Shown in pieces: positions 24,664 through 25,920 of a DNA stretch of 25,920 bases. The stretch covers positions 1 through 25,920 of the forward strand of contig CABQOK010000002.1 of assembly GCA_902465755.1 (NCBI GenBank), read 5' to 3'. Positions within the stretch are counted from its first letter, which is position 1. Each line of letters begins with the position of its first letter. The notes beneath the pieces were generated by a model. It ran no database searches. It saw only the letters and a list, made by a program, of their open reading frames with translations, and was not told the DNA's origin. The position numbers were made by a program, and so were the translations under genes. This DNA is from an uncultured Anaerococcus sp. (GTDB lineage Bacteria > Bacillota > Clostridia > Tissierellales > Peptoniphilaceae).

Positions 24664-25430
24664 TGTCTAAGTCAAGCAAAAAAGAGCACAAAGAGGCCAT
24701 TCAAGAAAAATTCGAAGAGTATTATGAAACTCGCGACATAAAACTAAGAGATGAGCTTATAGAAGAGCATATGTATATAGTCGATATCCTCTCTAACAAA
24801 TACGTAGGAAAGGGAATCGAAAAAGACGATCTCTACCAAGTAGCAAGCCTAGGCTTGATTTATGCTGTAGAAAGATACGATCCAACCAAGGGCTATGCTT
24901 TCTCATCCTTTGCGACTCCAACCATAATGGGAGAGCTTAAGAGATACTTTAGGGATAAGGGCTGGGTAATAAGAGTTCCTCGTAGGATACAGAATCTCTA
25001 CAAAAAGATCAATACAGCCAAAAAAATCCTCCCACAAGAACTTCAAAGAACACCAACTATAGCAGATATAGCTGACTATTTGGGAGAAGATGAGGAGACA
25101 ATACTAGAGACTATGGAAGCGAGTAAGGTCTACACTCCACAATCCTTGGATATGAAATATCAAGTCCAAAAGGGAGAAAACGCCATCGACCTATCGGATA
25201 TGATCGGAGAAGAAGATAAGAACTTCGATTCAATAGAACTTAAAGATCTGATTGATAAGTCAAAAGAAAGATTAAATGACCTAGAAAAAGAAATCTTAGA
25301 ACTCAGATACTACGAAGGAAGAACCCAGGTAGATATAGCAAATACCTTGGACATAAGCCAGATGACAGTATCAAGAATTGAGAAAAAAATCTTACAAAAA
25401 TTTAGTATAGAATTAGAAAAGATGAAGTAA
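24663..25430 (+). CDS. SigB/SigF/SigG family RNA polymerase sigma factor
   Basis: This 255-residue protein is a group 3 sigma-70 factor. Region 2 (about 30-105) reads DDLYQVASLGLIYAVERYDPTKGYAFSSFATPTIMGELKRYFRDKGWVIRVPRRIQ, close to SigB/SigF of Bacillus. Region 3 follows (TPTIADIADYLGEDEETILETMEA). Region 4 has LNDLEKEILELRYYEGRTQVDIANTLDISQMTVSRIEKKI with its helix-turn-helix. With the STAS and RsbW-like genes upstream it forms an rsbV-rsbW-sigB-type module, so it probably governs a general stress response; no sporulation gene is in view. It is the last gene before the long hairpin. Confidence 0.93.
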   Translation: MSKSSKKEHKEAIQEKFEEYYETRDIKLRDELIEEHMYIVDILSNKYVGKGIEKDDLYQVASLGLIYAVERYDPTKGYAFSSFATPTIMGELKRYFRDKGWVIRVPRRIQNLYKKINTAKKILPQELQRTPTIADIADYLGEDEETILETMEASKVYTPQSLDMKYQVQKGENAIDLSDMIGEEDKNFDSIELKDLIDKSKERLNDLEKEILELRYYEGRTQVDIANTLDISQMTVSRIEKKILQKFSIELEKMK

Positions 25431-25431
25431 A

Positions 25432-25584
25432 GGGGTTGTTGCAGAATGAATAAATCGTACCGTTATCGTTAGAAGAACCTCCACGGAAATTTTGCCTCCA
25501 TCAGCCGGCAGGCACCACTGAAAATTTCCTAAGAGAACCTTCTAACGATGGTACGATGATTATTCATAGTTTTGCAACAGCCCC
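25432..25584. repeat. Long imperfect inverted repeat (possible MITE or structured RNA)
   Basis: The two arms pair over most of 153 bp. GGGGTTGTTGCA pairs with TGCAACAGCCCC, ATGAATA with TATTCAT, ATCGTACC with GGTACGAT, ATCGTTAGAAG with CTTCTAACGAT, and GGAAATTTT with AAAATTTCC. The apex (25494-25520) holds a smaller GCC/GGC stem. Bulges of two to several bases separate the helices. The ends, GGGG(C/T)TGTTGCA, look like insertion-sequence termini, so a non-autonomous element is possible. No target duplication is evident. Confidence 0.75.
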
Positions 25585-25591
25585 TTTTTTA
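25432..25591 (+). terminator. Terminator of the dnaA-to-sigma run
   Basis: The base of the long hairpin (GGGG/CCCC) begins one base after the sigma-factor stop codon and is followed by TTTTTTA, so it should end transcription. AAA before the left arm extends the pairing. Confidence 0.7.
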
Positions 25592-25598
25592 TTGCCTT

Positions 25599-25612
25599 GT
25601 AACATATGTTAC
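25599..25612. promoter_or_regulatory. Palindromic operator, CRP/FNR-like
   Basis: GTAACATATGTTAC is a perfect 14-bp palindrome. Its centre (25605.5) is at -41.5 relative to the start predicted from the -10 box TATAAT at 25635-25640, the classic class II activator position. Confidence 0.55.
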
Positions 25613-25640
25613 TGATTACCATTCTCAATAGTTATATAAT
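25612..25640 (+). promoter_or_regulatory. Promoter of the DUF1858/DUF438 gene
   Basis: A consensus TATAAT (25635-25640) lies 17 bp from a poor -35 (CTGATT, 25612-25617). The weak -35 next to a palindrome suggests activator dependence. Confidence 0.6.
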
Positions 25641-25668
25641 AAAATCACTTAATGAGATGGAGGCAATT

Positions 25669-25920
25669 ATGAAAATTGATATAAATAAAACAGTTTTTGA
25701 TCTAATAGAAGAAAATAAAGAACTTAAAGATATACTTACAGAAATAGGATTTAGGGGTCTAGATAATCCACTCTTAATCAAAACAATGGCTAAAAAAACA
25801 TCACTTAAAAGAGGAGCGAGCCTCATGGGCATAGAAAATCTTGAAGAAAGGCTTGAAAACTATGGCTACAAAATTTGTGATTCTTCACTTGACCCAGAAG
25901 TTATTAGAAGAAAAGAACTT
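25669..25920 (+). CDS. DUF1858/DUF438-type protein, N-terminal part
   Basis: The first 84 residues of a gene running off the window. It reads VFDLIEENKELKDILTEIGF, RGLDNPLLIKTMAKKTSLKR, then GASLMGIENLEERLENYGYKI. This matches the DUF1858 module (xLxELLEKYPELKEILxELGF, then a T/S-LRKAAxxxGI stretch) that stands before DUF438/hemerythrin-like and PAS domains in anaerobe proteins. The later domains lie outside the window. The ATG follows GGAGGCAATT. The function is unknown; family context suggests sensing or handling of oxygen or nitric oxide. Its regulatory region has a CRP/FNR-like palindrome. Confidence 0.75.
   Translation, partial: MKIDINKTVFDLIEENKELKDILTEIGFRGLDNPLLIKTMAKKTSLKRGASLMGIENLEERLENYGYKICDSSLDPEVIRRKEL

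Noticed and set aside
25599..25612. NtcA-type site (GTAN8TAC)
   Set aside because: The palindrome fits that pattern formally, but NtcA is cyanobacterial; a CRP/FNR relative of Firmicutes is the more reasonable reading.
25632..25832. 66-residue minus-strand open frame at the right end
   Set aside because: It is the antisense shadow of the DUF1858-type gene and lacks a ribosome site.
1..25920. CRISPR array, tRNA, rRNA or riboswitch
   Set aside because: No spaced direct repeats, cloverleaf-like or ribosomal RNA sequence, or known riboswitch core was recognised in the intergenic regions.

Overview
This window spans the chromosomal replication origin of a low-GC Gram-positive bacterium. The gene order, AT-rich codon use, absence of sporulation-type genes and the sigma/RsbV/RsbW module behind gyrA suggest a Gram-positive anaerobic coccus of the Tissierellia (Peptoniphilaceae, perhaps Anaerococcus). 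That placement is an inference from protein character, not from a database search.

Left arm (about 1-14,950): almost all genes lie on the minus strand, transcribed away from oriC. Reading outward from the origin: rpmH-rnpA-yidD-yidC-jag (ribosome, RNase P, membrane insertion, RNA binding). Next is one plus-strand Na/Pi cotransporter running head-on to replication, then mnmE-mnmG-rsmG and a CPBP membrane protease (tRNA/rRNA modification), then cinA-parA-parB, a cyclodeaminase-fold protein and a DUF4446 protein. Last come pta and, at the window edge, a DUF1538 membrane protein gene broken by a frameshift. Five parS-like sites (TGTTTCAYRTGAAACA type) are scattered through this arm. None was found in the right arm.

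Origin (about 14,951-15,662 and 17,043-17,266): two DnaA-box clusters flank dnaA, the bipartite arrangement known from Bacillus. The dnaA-dnaN gap holds a DnaA box followed by a spacer, a CTA/ATA trinucleotide tract resembling DnaA-trios, and an AT-rich stretch. This is the likely unwinding site.

Right arm (about 15,663-25,430): dnaA-dnaN-S4 domain gene-recF-gyrB-gyrA are tightly packed. They are followed without a gap by an RsbV-like STAS protein, a short RsbW-like protein whose ATP-binding motifs look degraded, and a SigB/SigF-family sigma factor. The run ends in a roughly 155-bp imperfect inverted repeat with a U-tract. After it comes the start of a DUF1858/DUF438-type gene, preceded by a 14-bp palindrome centred at about -41.5 from the predicted transcription start, the position of a CRP/FNR-type activator.

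Most of the window is a well-known core region. The unusual points are: parS sites inside genes, all read in one frame; a missing groove arginine in YidC; a quinolone-resistance-type Asn in GyrB; the degenerate RsbW; the long terminal hairpin; and the frameshifted DUF1538 gene.
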